DNA of 64,000 bases. Source: Primulina eburnea. Its lineage: Eukaryota > Streptophyta > Magnoliopsida > Lamiales > Gesneriaceae. Every line of letters begins with the position of its first letter. The first letter of the stretch is position 1. The notes under the pieces were generated by a model. That model was not told the DNA's origin. It made no database searches and was given only the letters and a program-made list of their open reading frames with translations. The stretch covers positions 25,244,978 through 25,308,977 of the forward strand of contig NC_133105.1 in assembly GCF_022965805.1 (NCBI RefSeq). Reading direction: 5' to 3'. Positions 33,968 to 45,954 of the stretch are shown in pieces. The position numbers were made by a program, and so were the translations under genes.

Positions 33968-35877
33968 TAATCCTCCCGGTCGACGTGCTCTGCCTTAACC
34001 TGCTGACAAACTAGACACTTGGAGACAAATTGATAAATGCTGCGCTTCTTTCCTTTCCACCAAAATCGTGTCCTCAAATCTTTATACATCTTATTGCTTC
34101 CCGGATGAACACTCAACTTGCTTCGATGAGCCTGAGACAAGATCTCTTCCCTCAAAGTATCATCCTCTGGTACTACAACCCGATTATACAAACACAGAAG
34201 ACCATTAGTCTGATAATGGAAATTGCTATCTCCACCAACCAACCGAGCTAATCTCTGAGTCTTGAGATCAGACATCTGAGCATCTCGAATCCGAGTGAAC
34301 AAAGTTGGCTCAGATAAAATGGTAGCAACACGAATGCTCTCCATACCTTTCCGATGTTTGAACTTAAACCCCAACGAACAACAATCCTGGACAGCACTAG
34401 ACATAGCATTGGTCTGAAGTGCAGAGCCTCTCACCTTGCGACTAAGAGCATCGGCTGTGAGATTCGCAGAACCTGGATGGTACTTGATCACACAGTCATA
34501 ATCCTTAAGTAGATCCATCCAACGACGTTGTCTCATGTTCAACTCAGCCTGAGTGAACAGATACTTAAGACTCTTATGGTCAGTAAAGATTTCAAACTGA
34601 ACACCGTACAAATAATGACGCCAGATCTTTAGCGCAAACACAATAGCAGCTAATTCTAGATCATGAATAGGATACTTCTCCTCGTGAGATTTTAACTGTC
34701 TGGAAGCATAAGCGATCACATGACCATTCTGCGTCAACACACACCCTAAGCCTTGAAAGGAGGCATTGGTGTAAACACGGAAACCATTAGATCCTGACGG
34801 TAACGCCAAAACAGGTGCAGAAGTCAGAAGTCGACGAAGCTCTCTGAAACTATCTTCGCACTCAGATGACCACTCAAATGGAACATCCTTCCGAGTAAGC
34901 TGCGTCAATGGTCTAGCTACCTGAGAGAAATTCACGATGAAGCGACGATAATACCCTGCCAGACCTAGAAAACTACGGATTTCGGCCACTGTCGTCGGAC
35001 GTGACCAATTCAGCACTGCCTCAATCTTGCTAGGATCCACAGAAACTCCTTCCTTGGAAATCACATGACCAAGGAATACTACACGATTAATCCAGAACTC
35101 GCACTTACTCAGCTTAGCATACAATTGCTTCTCGCGAAGAATCTGCAACACCATCCTCAAGTGATGAGTATGCTCTTCCACACTGTGAGAATAAATCAAG
35201 ATATCGTCGATGAAAACCACAACAAACTGATCTAGAAAATTCCGAAAGACTCGGTTCATCAGATCCATGAACACCGCTGGCGCATTTGTCAATCCGAATG
35301 GCATAACTAGAAACTCGTAATGCCCATATCGAGTACGAAATGCAGTCTTGGAAATATCATCATCTCTGACTCTCATCTGATGATAACCCGATCGCAAGTC
35401 AATCTTGGAGTAAACAGAGGTACCCTGAAGCTAATCGAACAAGTCATCAATACGAGGTAATGGATACTTGTTTTTGATCGTCACACGATTCAGCTGGCGA
35501 TAATCAATACACAATCGCATCGATCCATCCTTTTTCTTGACAAACAAGACTGGAGCTCCCCAAGGTGAAACACTCGGACGAATATAACCTTTATCAAGAA
35601 GATCCTGCAATTGCTGCTTCAATTCCCTCATCTCTGACGGAGCAAGACGATAGGGGGCACGAGAAATCGGTGTAGTCCCTGGCATTAACTCGATGCCAAA
35701 TTCCACCTCTCTAATCGGAGGAAAACCAGGAATCTCATCTGGGAAAACATCAGGAAACTCACAAACCAGTGGAATATCATCTGTACCAACACTACTTGTG
35801 GATGAATCAATCGCATAGATGAGGTAGCCTTCCCCGCCCGACTCTAAAGCACGACAGGCTTTCAGAGCAGATACCAC
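33968..35877 (-). pseudogene. Element E reverse transcriptase and RNase H
   Basis: RT motifs are [52 protein letters not shown] and the active site [12 protein letters not shown]. An in-frame TAG sits in the DDLFD*LQG region near 35430, where relatives have Gln. RNase H begins [18 protein letters not shown]; the residue normally Asp in YTDAS/YCDAS is Asn here. The zinc-binding start of integrase ([31 protein letters not shown]) precedes a frameshift near 33985. The upstream boundary at 35878 is another in-frame TAG. Confidence 0.9.
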
Positions 35878-37302
35878 TGGCTACGGAGGTCGCGCTCCCT
35901 CACCATAGAAAAACCAACTAGATCTCTCAGTCGTACGAAACTGAACAAGCTTCTGGTAACAATCCACAGTAGCTCGGTAGATAGTCAACAGGTCTATACC
36001 CAGAATACAATCAAAATCTTCCATCTCTAGGATCATAAGATTCGCAGTCAACTCGTTACCCTCAAAATCTAAAGGACAACCCATTACTAGACGCTTTGCT
36101 AACACCGAATGACCCATCGGAGTAAAAACGGAAAGAATGACGTCTAGAGAAACATACGGTAACTTATGACGCTTAACAAATCGTGCAGAAATGAATGAAT
36201 GTGATGCTCCGGTATCAATAAGAACAAAAGCAGGAATACCGCATAAACAAAAAGTACCTGCTATGACTCTCCCTGTCTCATCTGCAGCCTGATCCTGGTT
36301 CAGCGCAAATACCTGACCTTGGGCACGAGGTCGAAGGTTTGAACTACCCATTGCCTGACCCTGCATCCTCTGCTGAACAGTCGTCTGAGATCCGGAACCA
36401 GATCCTGCTCCACCTCGCAACTGAGGACAATTCTTCTTAAGATGACCCATCTCTCCGCACTGAAAACAAGCTCCCGCGGCTGATCGGCACTGCTCCGATG
36501 GATGGTTCTTTCCACAATGCACAGAAGAAACCTTCTTCTTACCAAAGCGAAAAACACCGCTAGATCGAGATCCAGATCCAGAAGAAGAAGAACCTGACTT
36601 CTTGAAAGACTGAGATCGAGGGCTCAAAGTATTCGGAGGTCTAGAAGAAAGAATAGACCTACCACGCTGGAGACTGATCTCTGCCTGGCGACACCGGTTC
36701 ACTAACCCATCATAAGAAGTAGGATTATCGCAGACAGTGACTCGATCAAAGATCTCCTGGTTAAGACCCTGAAGGAAATGGTCATACTTGGCCTCAGAAC
36801 TGCCACTAATATGAGGAGCAAAGGGTAACAACTCGAAGAACTTCTGCTGATATGCATCAACAGACATACTACCCTGCTTAAGATTCAGAAGTTCAATCGT
36901 CTTTGCCTGACGAAGGGCTGGAGGAAAATATAGCTGCATGAAAGCTGCACGGAATTCGGCCCAAGTCACCCTACCCTGAGACTGGACTATCGGCGCAGAA
37001 GTCGATCGCCACCACTTGCGCGCACGGCCCTCGAGAAGAAAACCAAGGGTCTCCATCTGCTGCTCTTCGGTGCATTGGAATGCACGGAAACAACTCTCCA
37101 TGCGCTCTAACCAATCCTCAGCAACATCGGGAGTCTCGCCACCGACTAAAGGCTTAGGCCCCATCTGAATGAAACGGTGCATCTCAAAACGCCTAGGGCC
37201 ATCACGACGATGACGATGTTCACGATGACGCCTACGATCGCCCTGGTCACCCCAACGACCTACACTCCCCTGACTACTCTCATCACCAAGGTGGTCAGCC
37301 AT
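35878..37302 (-). pseudogene. Element E Gag and protease
   Basis: Starts at MADHLGDESSQGS (ATG at 37302), shortly after the primer site; an upstream Met at 37353 is less likely. The Gag core includes AEDWLERMESCFRAFQCTEE and WAEFRAAFMQLYFP. Next is a Ser-rich linker, a CCHC knuckle CFQCGEMGHLKKNC and the protease (FVLIDTGASHSFISARF, with an intact D-T-G). The frame ends at a TAG at 35881 after GARPP, and coding resumes in the same frame, so this is a nonsense change rather than the natural end. Confidence 0.9.
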
Positions 37303-37400
37303 CGCTACAAGATAGAATGGGGAAAATGGTAAAATGGTCAACGAAAATCCCAAAACAGAATCTATATCCCAAAATCATATGCATGCTCTGATACCATAAA

Positions 37401-39037
37401 TGTAGTGACCCGTTCCAGAATCACCTACTAATCAAGAATTAAGCATGCAATTAACTAAATTAATAACTATCAGAGATAATTGCGGAAATGGTCAACAAAC
37501 GATAGATATACAACCCAAATGAAGTCCAGAATAACTCAGAATAAAAAATATGCGGTACAACCATAACGAAACAAACAGTACTGAAGAACTAAACCAACCG
37601 GCTACTCAACGTCCTCATCATCCTCCTCCTGAGCCATCCAACCTGAGGCCTGCCCCGTGGGAATGGGGTGTCCAAGATAAACAAAACCGAGGACGTGAGC
37701 GATAAGAACGCCCAGTACAAAAGCATGAGTATACAAGCCTATATGAAATGCACATGCTATGATATGATACCAGGGTAGTCAAGAAACGGGAGTCACAAAA
37801 GATCTCAATATGCTCAGTCTAGAGGCGCCAAGTGGATAGTGCCGCGCGGTACTCCTCTGGGTCACTGCATCCACTACAAGATCAGACGTGGACCTAAAAT
37901 GTCCCGGATCACCGAAGCCCTCCGGACCCGTCGGCCACTGTTTACTCTCGGTGTCCATGCGTCCACAAGACAGGGCTGAGCGGCCCCACAAGATATAGCT
38001 TATCTCGAAAGAGATACAGCTCAACAATAAAGGCTATCTCGAAAGAGATACGGCTCAAGATGAAATGTAGCATGCAGCAATAAGCGTGACATAATAGCAT
38101 GCATCATATGACATATATCAATGCAGCAAATAATCATGCAACACATATAAGAATGTATACTCGACCAGGATATCTCGGATAGTACTTTCGTACCTCTAGT
38201 AAAGCGATCCTAGTCCACAGGAAATCCTATCAATCGGGTCTAGTCCGTCGTCAGCCCTGACAATATTGAGCTCCCTGACTGACCTTCTCGGACCGTCGGC
38301 TATGCCCGGCTGCTCTGTCCCGGGCTGCTCTTCCCTTCCCGGGCTGATCTTCCCTTCCCGGGCTGATCTTCCCTTCCTGGCTGCTCTTCCCTTCCCAGGC
38401 TGATCTTCCCTTCCCGGGCTGCTCTTCCCTTTCTGGCTGCTCCCGGGCTGATCTTCCCTTCCTGGCTGCTCTTCCCTTCCCGGGCTGATCTTCCCTTCCC
38501 GGGCTGCTCTTCCCTTTCTGGGCTGCTCTAGAGAGCTAAAACTTGACACAGTACCCCCTCCACAATGAGAAATCCCATGGCCTATTTATAGACCTCAGTC
38601 TGCAAGAACGTGTCAACCAAATCCCATGCATCCGGACATCTGTCGCTAGGCAGCATGCACAAAGACACCTCACCTTACATGCATGAACGTGTCAACCAAA
38701 TCCCATGCATCCGGACATCTGTCGCTAGGCAGCATGCACAAAGACACCTCACCTTACATGCATGAACGTGTCCAACAATTACCATGCACTTGACACCTGT
38801 CCGGCAGGCGTGTCAACCAAATACTATTCCCGGGCTGATCTTCCCTTCCCGGGCTGATCTTCCCTTCCCGGGCTGATCTTCCCTTCCCGGGCTGCTCTTC
38901 CCTTCCCGGGCTGCTCTTCCCTTTCTGGCTACACCTCGGCTTACTCACACGAACTCTAAAGCCAAATTACACATGATTTACTTAATTAAAGATACTTAAT
39001 CATGTTTATTTAAATAAATAGGATTCGGGCTACTGCA
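37401..39037 (-). repeat. Element E 5' LTR
   Basis: 1637 bp, TGTAGTGACCCG...GGGCTACTGCA. Nearly identical to the 3' LTR; I count about ten substitutions by eye. It is about 77 bp longer, mainly through extra CTTCCCTTCCCGGGCTGAT-type minisatellite units (38310-38530 and 38825-38930). Confidence 0.93.
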
Positions 39038-39042
39038 ATTTT

Positions 39043-39303
39043 TTTCTCATGCTTGTCAACAATATTGTAGATATTATAATCAACTTTCTACAGGTCCAAG
39101 AATCATCTTAATCCCATTTGAAACTCCAAGTTTATTCTTGTTTTATCGAACCTGTAAAAAATAGTAAAAACTTGTAATCACATAACAACTTATATTTTAT
39201 ACAATTTATTATAAAACATATAATATTTAAACATTTAATAAAACAAAAACTATATATTTATATTATAAAACATTTAATTAATGTACAATTTTTATATTTA
39301 TCA
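39043..39303 (-). repeat. Element B 5' LTR, outer part
   Basis: Continuation of the interrupted LTR after element E, matching 19865-20119. It ends ATATTTATCA and is followed by the ATCAA target duplication. Confidence 0.92.
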
Positions 39304-40700
39304 ATCAAACTAACACCAAAACACTTGGCCAGCAAGGATCACCACAGCCTTTGGACTGGATATTCACTACCAATCATGAGATAAGTTGCTAAGATCCTCG
39401 AACACGTTTTCTGCCTTCCAGACCCGTACATGCATAATTTGACCACAAGACAATTTACATACCTAAAAAATAATATTTTTTCACGTTACATTTATTTAAG
39501 AACGTCGTGGACCTCATTGAATCAACCCCCTGGACCAGCTGCCACTGCTATAAATTACAACTCAAAACAGCCCATAATCTTGCATACTACCTGTACGACT
39601 CCCGAATTAAATAAAACAACTTACAACTTACCCCACGACTCAGGACTCGTCTCAACTTTGACCAACAACCTAACTCATTGTCCATACCCCGAGAATAATC
39701 TATGGAATAGCTCCAAGCCATCCCGAAACAAGACAAGCAACTCTAGGCCATTCTAGACTCTATTCGGCCCTTTTTTGACACGTTCGGGCTACATATGGCT
39801 CCAAACATACCACGGCTCGAACCAGCCCTTAACCAAGTCCTATACCATGACATTAAAAACTAACCAAGCAACTGATACAGCCTTTACAAACCCAGGTCAC
39901 ACGTTGACATCGTATAGCAAGCCGGCCATGATAGCGCCTTTCGCGCCTTCATCCGCGCGTGCTATCCCTTCTTGCCTCCAGCGACTTTACTACCCGACTA
40001 GCCCGTAAATGACCAAGACCAGACCCATCTTAATACCCTAAGACACGGTCCAGACCCTAGCCACAAGTTCTAACCTGGCCCAAAACCTGCCCCAACCGAC
40101 CGAACCCATAAAACAGCCCCCATGCACGGTGATGCGGCAACTTGTGCTCCACCTATTCTATGCGCAACTAGACAAATTCCGACCTTTTCGAAGACGGATA
40201 AATAATATCTAGACACATCCTAATACATACCCATGCACAACATCAATATCCCAGACAATCCACACAAAGCATACGCATCAAAAACTTGTGAAAACTTGAA
40301 GGATTACGAGCAGAAAAATTTCAGCATGCAAATACATGTTTTTCATACATATTCATCATCAAATAATAATATATAACAAGATTGCTGTGACAAGAATGGT
40401 TTAGAACGTGCCTTGTATATAAACGCTCGAATAAATGAATACCGGCACGGGAGAACGTGGAGGATGAACGGAGAATGATTGCTAAACGTTTTTTTTTTAC
40501 AGAACTTGCGAGAAATCACCAAAATATTGTAGGTAGGAGTGGAGAAAGGGTAGTGGTTGCTTGGGAGCCAAGAACCCTAGGTTTTCTTGTGTGTGCGCGC
40601 GCGTGTGTTTTTATCTTTTTTCTTAGTTTAAAATTTTGCAAATTTAATTAAATTCTAACTAAACAATTTAATTAAGACATAAAATAATTAGGCAAAAACT
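39304..40700 (-). other. LTR-like remnant, no gene
   Basis: Sequence that was contiguous with 18564 before element B inserted. Composition and phrasing on the minus strand resemble the leader part of large gypsy LTRs such as family A, but are strongly diverged. An alternating GC/GT tract is at 40594-40610. The short frames here are not convincing genes. Confidence 0.4.
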
Positions 40701-40868
40701 TGTATGAGATGGTCTCACGGGTTGTATTTGTGAGACGGATCTCTTATTTGGGTCACCCATGAAAAAATATTATTTTTATGCTAAGAGTATTACATTTTAT
40801 TGTGAATATTGGTAGGGTTGACCCGTCTCACAGATCAGATTAGGATCCGTGAGACGGTCTCATATGAG
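40701..40868. mobile_element. MITE-like inverted-repeat element
   Basis: 168 bp with inverted ends: TGTATGAGATGGTCTCACGG on the left, and CCGTGAGACGGTCTCATATGA, its near complement, on the right. Internal GTGAGACGGATC/GACCCGTCTCAC motifs also pair. Non-coding. Short elements of the GAGACGGTCTCA type are common in asterid genomes (from memory). Confidence 0.65.
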
Positions 40869-41039
40869 ACCCACTCAAATAATTAATAAAATATTAAACA
40901 TCATTCCCAAGAGTTAAATATCCTAATTTTGGAAAATTTCTAATAAGATGTTTAAAATCTTTAAATACACCTAAAAATTTAAATTTGACTTTAAAATGCT
41001 AAAATTCATAAATCACGGTTAAAATAATTTTTACCGAGA

Positions 41040-41550
41040 GATGCAAATTCAATAATGATAGTGCTAAACCATTCATCAAACTCATTTAAAGTTTCGTCGG
41101 GCTTAATTTTGCATTATCGAACTTCTATATGGCAACTATTAGCTTGTTCTCATTAATCTGGTCATTATTCTCATATAGTTGAGTCAGTTTCTCCCATATC
41201 TCTTTAGTTGTGGAACAAGTTTTGATTTCGCTAAACATATTTTTATCTGAAGTTTTGTAAAAGATATCATTGACCACGTTTTTGAGGTTGGCCTTCTTCT
41301 TGTGCTCAACCATCCACTCGGACTGTTGCTTCTCCACCATCTGTGGAGAACCATCAGATAATCTTTTAAAATCTTCATTGGATCATTTATGATGACATAT
41401 CACATATCATCATCTTGGATTGCTAAATGTGCCTGTATTTAGATTTTTCAATCATCGTAATATCCCATCTAAAACATATGAATTTTGTTAAATGATGTCA
41501 TTTGATTGAGTAGTTATTAGATTTCAAGAAAAACACTCTCTGATACTAAT
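41040..41550 (-). pseudogene. copia Gag fragment (copy 1)
   Basis: Minus-strand remnant of a UBN2-type copia Gag (EWMVEHKKKANLKNV, TKEIWEKLTQLYENND) with frame breaks. It is homologous to 44160-44700. It lies between unrelated sequence and its LTR at 41551, so it represents the 5' end of a broken element. Confidence 0.7.
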
Positions 41551-42813
41551 TATTAGGATCGATTTAGAGTTTAAAGAGGGGATGAATAAATTCTTTACAA
41601 AATTTTAAACTGTTATTAACATTTTTAAGCTGTTAAGAACTATTCTTAACAACTAGTTTTGGTGAAACACTTAAAATTGAGTAAGTGATGAAACGGTTCG
41701 GTTTGACTAATGATAAATAAACGGTCGACATTTTAACAAGAAATGGTAGGAAAAAACTATAAATGAATAAATGTAAAGTGAGTAAGTAAATGACACAAGG
41801 TTTTTATAGATTTCTGGAGAAAAACTCCTATATTACCCATTCTTCTCCTTAGAAATTTCTCCACTAAAAGACTTTGGTTTATATAATCTTGTAATAGCTC
41901 GTTTCAGTTAGGACGTATAACACTATCTAAATTGAAACTCTTAGTGATCACTTTACAAAGCCTTGAATCTTGATGTTTAAGAACCCTTGGTTCATCATAC
42001 AACACAATAAATAACAATGATCAAACGACCAGCTTTGTAACGGCTTGACTTGGTTGAGATCGCACAATTTGATCCTTGAAGATCTGAATAAAGCTGGTAA
42101 GCTTGTGCTTTGATTGAGCAATCTGAAATGTAAACTGTTAAGTATGCTTAAACTATCTGAAAATATAGACTGTAGAATTATTTAATTCAACGGCTGGAAT
42201 ACTTGCTTTTAGAGTTTCCGATATTCTACACTTTGAATGTTTTCCATATTTATAGTTGAAAAGCTCTAACTGTCAGATTTGTTTTTCAGTTATCATCTAT
42301 ACTGTTTCCCAACAACATGGACAAGTCATTTTCAACCTTTGTATGTATCATTAAATGCTCTTTAATATTGTTTTTACTTTTGCGACTTTAGGTCCATGCT
42401 ATTTGAAAAGCGGACAAAACACAGACAAAATACGTAACTTTCAACCAATTTGGGGGTTGATATGATACTGTGTGATGTTTCCATTTGCAGGATTTGTCTG
42501 AACGGCTTGACTTGCAATATCCTCCTACAAATGCTCAAAACTATCTGTTTGTAATGCGGTTGGAATAAGACGGTTTGAATCTTTGCGCTACATTGAATTT
42601 TCGAACCGATCAGTTTTGTTAGATGATCTCTTGCAACTGGATTTCAATAAATACAACGATTTGACTTCTTGATGTAACAACTTGAACTCCTGAATTGATT
42701 AAGTGGTCTGAAAAAATGTTTTACATAAAAGAGAGTGGTTGGATCCTGAAACAATCCGGTGCTATTTATTTTGTGAATTACAAAAACTTAAGGATAATAG
42801 AAATATTATAACA
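41551..42813 (-). repeat. copia LTR, copy 1
   Basis: About 1.26 kb, TATTAGGATCGATTTAGAG...ATATTATAACA, matching 44711-45954. A degraded primer site (TGATACTA) precedes it at 41541. It is diverged from copy 2 at many sites, so this is an old copy. Confidence 0.7.
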
Positions 42814-43038
42814 ACTACATTATATCAAAATTTTTAAAAAATTATTCGAGCTCATACATAGTAAATTTAATAATTAATTATATAAAATAACATTTTGTAC
42901 ATCACATGATTAATATAATAGTAAACAAAAATAATAACAATATAGTTAAATTTAGTTCAGTTACGTTCAGTTGAGTCAATCAGTTTTGTAATCTTCAAAC
43001 GCTCAATTTTTCAAATTTCGAAATTCTAATTCCAGCAT
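42814..43038. other. AT-rich spacer, nothing recognised
   Basis: About 225 bp of AT-rich sequence between a minus-strand copia LTR and a plus-strand integrase fragment. No TSD or terminal repeat is seen. Confidence 0.5.
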
Positions 43039-43660
43039 GATGAATACAAAAATGATGAGTTCAAGAAATATTTTACATATAATGAGATCAAGATGGAGAA
43101 AGCTATTCCTATTACACCTCAACAAAATGGCGTAGCTGAAAGGATGAATATGACCCTGAATGAACGTGCTATGAGTATGAGATTTAACTCTGGATTACCG
43201 AAATCATTCTATGCTGATGCTATTAACACTGCAACATATCTGATCAACGAAGGATATTCCGTACCGCTTGACTACAAAATACCTGAAGAGGTATGGAACG
43301 ACAAAGAAGTAAACATTTCTTTCTTGAAAGTATTTGGATATTTATCCTATGTTCATATTGACTCGGCTAGTAGAACAAAGCTTGATCCGAAATCAAAGAA
43401 GTGTTTCTTCATTGGTTATAATGATCAAGAGTTTGGTTATCATTTTTGGAATGACCAAAATCGGAAGATCATTCGGAGCAGATATGTAATCTTCAAGGAG
43501 AAAGTATTTTATAAGGACAAGTCAAGCATTGGAACTGGAGACGAAAGTACTGAAGTCAATAAGAATGATGAAGTCCCATCGACAGATATTCATGTGTACG
43601 AATCGAAAAGCAATAAATTCAATTTAGTCAAAATTAAATATCATGTCATCAACAGTTTAT
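43039..43660 (+). pseudogene. copia integrase C-terminal fragment
   Basis: Plus-strand frame with ITPQQNGVAERMNMTLNERA (end of the DDE core, with the Glu), LPKSFYADAINTATYLIN and LKVFGYLSYVHIDSASRTKLDPK...CFFIGYND, a typical copia integrase/GKGGF region. No reverse transcriptase follows. It points opposite to the copia pieces on both sides, so the block is rearranged. Confidence 0.8.
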
Positions 43661-44700
43661 AGCTCAGCTTCAGAAATCTCTGTCTCAACATCTTCCATGA
43701 GACACTAAACCTTCTCATCATCATTTTATTTGATGAGATCTTCAAACTAGGCTTTTCTGAATTTGAATCGACCCATTTGCTTTTGCTCTCCTCACAACAA
43801 GCACTTTTTGACTTTCTCCTTTTTGAAAGATCTTCTTTCATCTTTGGACCTTCGTCATTTAAAAAGTTTCTTTTCATCCTTCTTTGGCCTATTATAATCT
43901 AAAATGAAATGGTCAGTAGAATTGATGCTAGAGGCTTCTTCATTAATGGTTGGAGTTGATGTTGTGGCAGCTAGAACTTTTGTGGGTTGGGCAGTGGATG
44001 GCTCCTCTTCTGTCCTGATTCTTATCTCAAAATTTTAATCTTTAAGGTCAACGAACAAATCATATAGCTCTAGTTTGTTGAGGTCTTTGGATTCCCTCAT
44101 GGCCTCTGTCATTATATGTTATTCTCTCGGATGTGCTCTCATTAACCTCAAAGAAATTTCACGGTTAGAATATTTTTACCGAGAGATGAAAGTTCAATAA
44201 TGATAGTACTAAACCGTTCATCAAACCCATTTGAAGTTTCATCGGGCTTAATTTTGCATTATCAAACTTCTGTATGGCAACTGTTAGCTTGTTCTCATTA
44301 ATCTAGTCATTACTCTCATAAAGTTGAGTCAATTTCACCCAGATCTCTTTAGTTGCAGAACAAGTTTTGATTTCGCTAAATATATTTTTATCTAAAGTTT
44401 TGTAAAGGATATCCTTGGCCACGTTTTCGAGATTGGCCTTCTTCTTGTCCTCAACCATCCACTCGAACATGTTCTTCTCCAGCATATGTGGAGCACCATC
44501 AGATAATGCAACAGCTGGATTTGCTTTTAAAATCTTCATTGGATCGTTTATGATGACATACCACATGTCATCATCTTGGGCTGCTAATGTGCCTGCATTC
44601 AGATTTTTCAATCATCGTAATATTCCTTTGAAAACATGAGAATTTTGTTAAATGATGTCATTTGAAAGTGTAGTTATCAGAGTTCAAGAAAAACCCGTTC
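43661..44700 (-). pseudogene. copia Gag fragment (copy 2)
   Basis: Minus-strand Gag with MKNLNAGTLAAQDDDMWYVI, FEWMVEDKKKANLENVAKDI and KEIWVKLTQLYESND at 44611-44303, then a degraded lysine-rich C-terminal part down to about 43661. Stops and shifts are frequent. Homologous to copy 1. Confidence 0.75.
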
Positions 44701-45954
44701 TGATACCACTTATTAGGATCGATTTAGAGTTTATGAGGGGGTGAATAAACTATTTACAAATTCTTTAAATTGTTTTTAATATTTTTAATCTGTAAAAACT
44801 ATCCTCGAACAACTAGCTTTAGTGAACCACTTTAAAAGAGAGTAAGTGCAAAAATTGTTCGGTTTGGCTAGTGATAAATAAATGGTTGACATTTTAACAA
44901 GAAACGGTCGAAAAACTATAATGCGAAGAAATGTAAAGTGCAAGGTTTTTAAGGATGTTTGAAGATAAAAATTTTACATCACCCATTCTTCCATTTAGAA
45001 AATTTTCCATTAAAATACTTTGGCTTTACATCGTCTTGTTATAGCCCGCTTCAGTTAGGACTTATTAAACTGCCTAAATTGAAACTCTTTGTGACCACTT
45101 TACAAGGTCTTGACGTTTAAGAAACCCTGGTTCATCAGACAACGCAATAAATAACAATGATCCAACGACCAGCTTTGTAACGGCTTGACTTGGTTGAGAT
45201 ATCACAATTTAATCCTTGAAGATCTGAATCAATCTGGTAATCTTGTGCTTTGATTGAGCAGTGTGCAATGTGAACTGTTAAGCGTGCTCAAACTATCTGA
45301 AAACATATAGACTGTAGAATTATTTAATTCAACGGCTGGAAAACTTGATTTTAGAGTTTCTGGCATTCTACACTTTGAATGTTCTGCATATTTATAGTTG
45401 AATAGCTCTAACGGTCGGATTTGTTTTTCAATGATCATCTGCACTATTTCCCAACAACATGGACAAGTCTTTTTCAATCTTTGTATATATTATTAAATTC
45501 TCTTTAATATTCTTTTTGTTTTTGTGACTTTAAGTCCATGCTAATTGAAAAGCTAATAGACCGTAGACCAAATATGTAACTTTCTGCCAATTCGAGGTTT
45601 GGTATGATAGTGTGTGATCTTTCCATTTGCAGCATTCTTCTAAATGGCTTGATTTGAAACATCTTCCTACAAATGCTCAACCTATCTATTTGTAATGCGA
45701 TTGGAATGAGACGGTTTGAATATTTGCACTACATTGAATTTTAGGATTGGCTCAGTTTTGTTAGATGATCTCTTGCAACTAGATTTCATAAATACAGCGA
45801 TTTGAATTCTTGATGTAGCGACTTGAACTCCTGAATTGATTCAGCGGTCTAAAAAACTGTTTTACATAAAAGAGAATGATTGGATCCTGAAACAGTTCGA
45901 TGTTATTTATTTTGTGAATTACAAAAACCTAAGGATAATAGAAATATTATAACA
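44701..45954 (-). repeat. copia LTR, copy 2, with primer site
   Basis: The primer-site complement TGATACCA is at 44701-44708, and the LTR follows at 44711-45954 (1244 bp). Same family as 41551-42813 and same orientation. Because each copy has Gag beside its LTR, these are two separate 5' ends, not the two LTRs of one element. Confidence 0.72.

Larger units (their letters stand above)
31164..39037 (-). mobile_element. Element E: complete Tekay-type chromovirus retrotransposon
   Basis: 7.87 kb element inserted in the LTR of element B. TSD ATTTT lies at 31159-31163 and 39038-39042. The unoccupied site is visible at 19850-19870 in the other LTR copy. LTRs are at 31164-32723 and 37401-39037. The complement of the initiator-Met primer site (GCTCTGATACCA) is at 37385-37396. 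The purine tract complement TTCTCCCCCACTT is at 32724-32736. The polyprotein has Gag, protease, RT, RNase H, integrase and a C-terminal chromodomain-like tail, interrupted by two stops and one frameshift. Confidence 0.95.
18565..39303 (-). mobile_element. Element B: Athila-like Ty3/gypsy retrotransposon with nested insertions
   Basis: Both LTRs are flanked by the same 5-bp ATCAA (18560-18564 and 39304-39308), so the whole span is one insertion. Removing element E and the solo LTR with their duplications leaves about 11.35 kb, a normal Athila size. In element order (minus strand): 5' LTR, tRNA-Asp-type primer site, gag, protease, reverse transcriptase, RNase H, integrase, an extra cysteine-rich ORF, a LOG-like gene and the 3' LTR. 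Gag is interrupted by the solo LTR. Pol has a frameshift and two stops, so the copy is not autonomous. Confidence 0.92.

Noticed and set aside
39430..40008. Two plus-strand frames of 77-108 codons
   Set aside because: No domain. They lie in LTR-like sequence read on the opposite strand, rich in Thr/Ser/Pro as expected from chance.
41551..45954. The two copia LTRs as the pair of one element
   Set aside because: Both have Gag and a primer-like site on the same side, so both are 5' ends; divergence between them is also high.
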